Assembly: GCA_964555935.1 (NCBI GenBank)
Contig: CAZKUN010000036.1
Location: forward strand, 1 to 51,896
Origin: CAZKUN01 sp964555935
GTDB lineage: Bacteria; Armatimonadota; Zipacnadia; Zipacnadales; VGFC01
Reading direction: 5' to 3'
DNA length: 51,896 nt
Below the pieces are notes generated by a model that did no database searches, was not told the origin of the DNA, and was given only the letters and a program-made list of their open reading frames with translations. This document shows positions 51,837 through 51,896 of this stretch, piece after piece. The number at the start of each line of letters is the position of its first letter. Position 1 is the stretch's first letter. The translations under genes were made by a program, and so were the position numbers.

Positions 51837-51896
51837 CTACTGCGGCCCTCTGACTGGCACGAACGCCGCCCAGTAGAAGGGGTGACGGGTCTTCTC
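51837..51896 (-). CDS. 3' end of a second CHAT-domain gene (partial, runs out of the window)
   Basis: The last 60 bases read on the minus strand as 19 codons plus TAG, ending FYWAAFVPVRGPQ. The complete CHAT protein of this window ends with the same residues, differing only at one position shortly before (EKTRHP against EKTSHP). DNA differences are mostly synonymous. The gene is therefore a close paralogue lying upstream of the cyclase gene and probably in its operon. Confidence 0.85.
   Translation of the reverse strand, partial: EKTRHPFYWAAFVPVRGPQ

Noticed and set aside
48566..51853. Frames of 413 and 321 codons on + opposite the cyclase gene
   Set aside because: The minus strand encodes intact cyclase, AAA and TPR motifs; these are shadows.
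1..51896. tRNA, rRNA, CRISPR arrays, insertion sequences, integrase or attachment sites
   Set aside because: Looked for by eye; no cloverleaf, regular repeat-spacer array, transposase or recombinase was seen. A covariance-model scan could still reveal a small RNA.

Overview
This 51.9 kb window is high-GC bacterial DNA. It holds one 10-base run of N (43117-43126), so it comes from an assembled scaffold. It contains no rRNA, tRNA, CRISPR array, transposase or ribosomal protein gene that I can see. The gene content is that of a polysaccharide- and glycoconjugate-degrading heterotroph: sulfatase, FGE-like, DUF4091/GH123-like, GH38-like, GH116-like, sialidase-like, beta-helix and carbohydrate-binding proteins, most of them exported by Sec or Tat signals. 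This style is common in Planctomycetota, Lentisphaerota, Armatimonadota, Hydrogenedentota and similar groups. I cannot assign a phylum from the sequence alone.

Layout. 1-7.3 kb (+): end of a sulfatase, two diverged paralogous exported proteins with overlapping reading frames, an exported FGE-fold protein that lacks one catalytic Cys, and a decayed DUF1080 gene. 7.3-14.8 kb (-): an operon-like run of a DUF4091-type protein, a beta-propeller protein and a beta-helix/CBM protein. 15.2-19.9 kb (+): a cytoplasmic GH38-like enzyme and an exported F5/8C-DUF4091 protein. 20.0-25.0 kb: a divergent pair, a six-hairpin protein (-) and a CBM9-like/TIM-barrel protein (+). 25.0-29.9 kb: a phosphonate module in which phnW, phnX and an OPA-type transporter (+) lie divergent from two paralogous SIS-domain proteins (-); a broken sugar-phosphate isomerase remnant follows. 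30.1-33.7 kb (-): a cytoplasmic sialidase-like protein and a second F5/8C-DUF4091 protein. 34.0-37.2 kb (+): a large glycosidase-like protein with F5/8C and NPCBM domains, broken by a frameshift. 37.3-44.7 kb (-): a run of ferredoxin-nitroreductase, pectate-lyase-3 beta-helix protein (interrupted by the assembly gap), Tat-exported GH116 enzyme with an inserted domain, and an exported RbsD/FucU-like protein.

The last 7 kb differ in character. A secreted TPR-CHAT (caspase-like) protein on + converges on a class III nucleotide cyclase/AAA/TPR protein on -. The last 60 bases of the window are the 3' end of a second CHAT gene, 19 nt upstream of the cyclase gene and on the same strand. The complete CHAT protein carries four copies of a heptad of the form [AM]YMP[FIL]RG at two separate sites. 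The copies use different synonymous codons, so the motif appears to be kept at protein level. This CHAT-cyclase-CHAT locus is my best candidate for an undescribed system; the phosphonate/twin-SIS module is second.

How the genes may work together (inference): exported enzymes strip sulfated and otherwise decorated glycans outside the cytoplasm. Mutarotase-like, SIS-like, GH38-like and sialidase-like proteins process the released sugars. phnWX would use 2-aminoethylphosphonate, which decorates some glycans and lipids.
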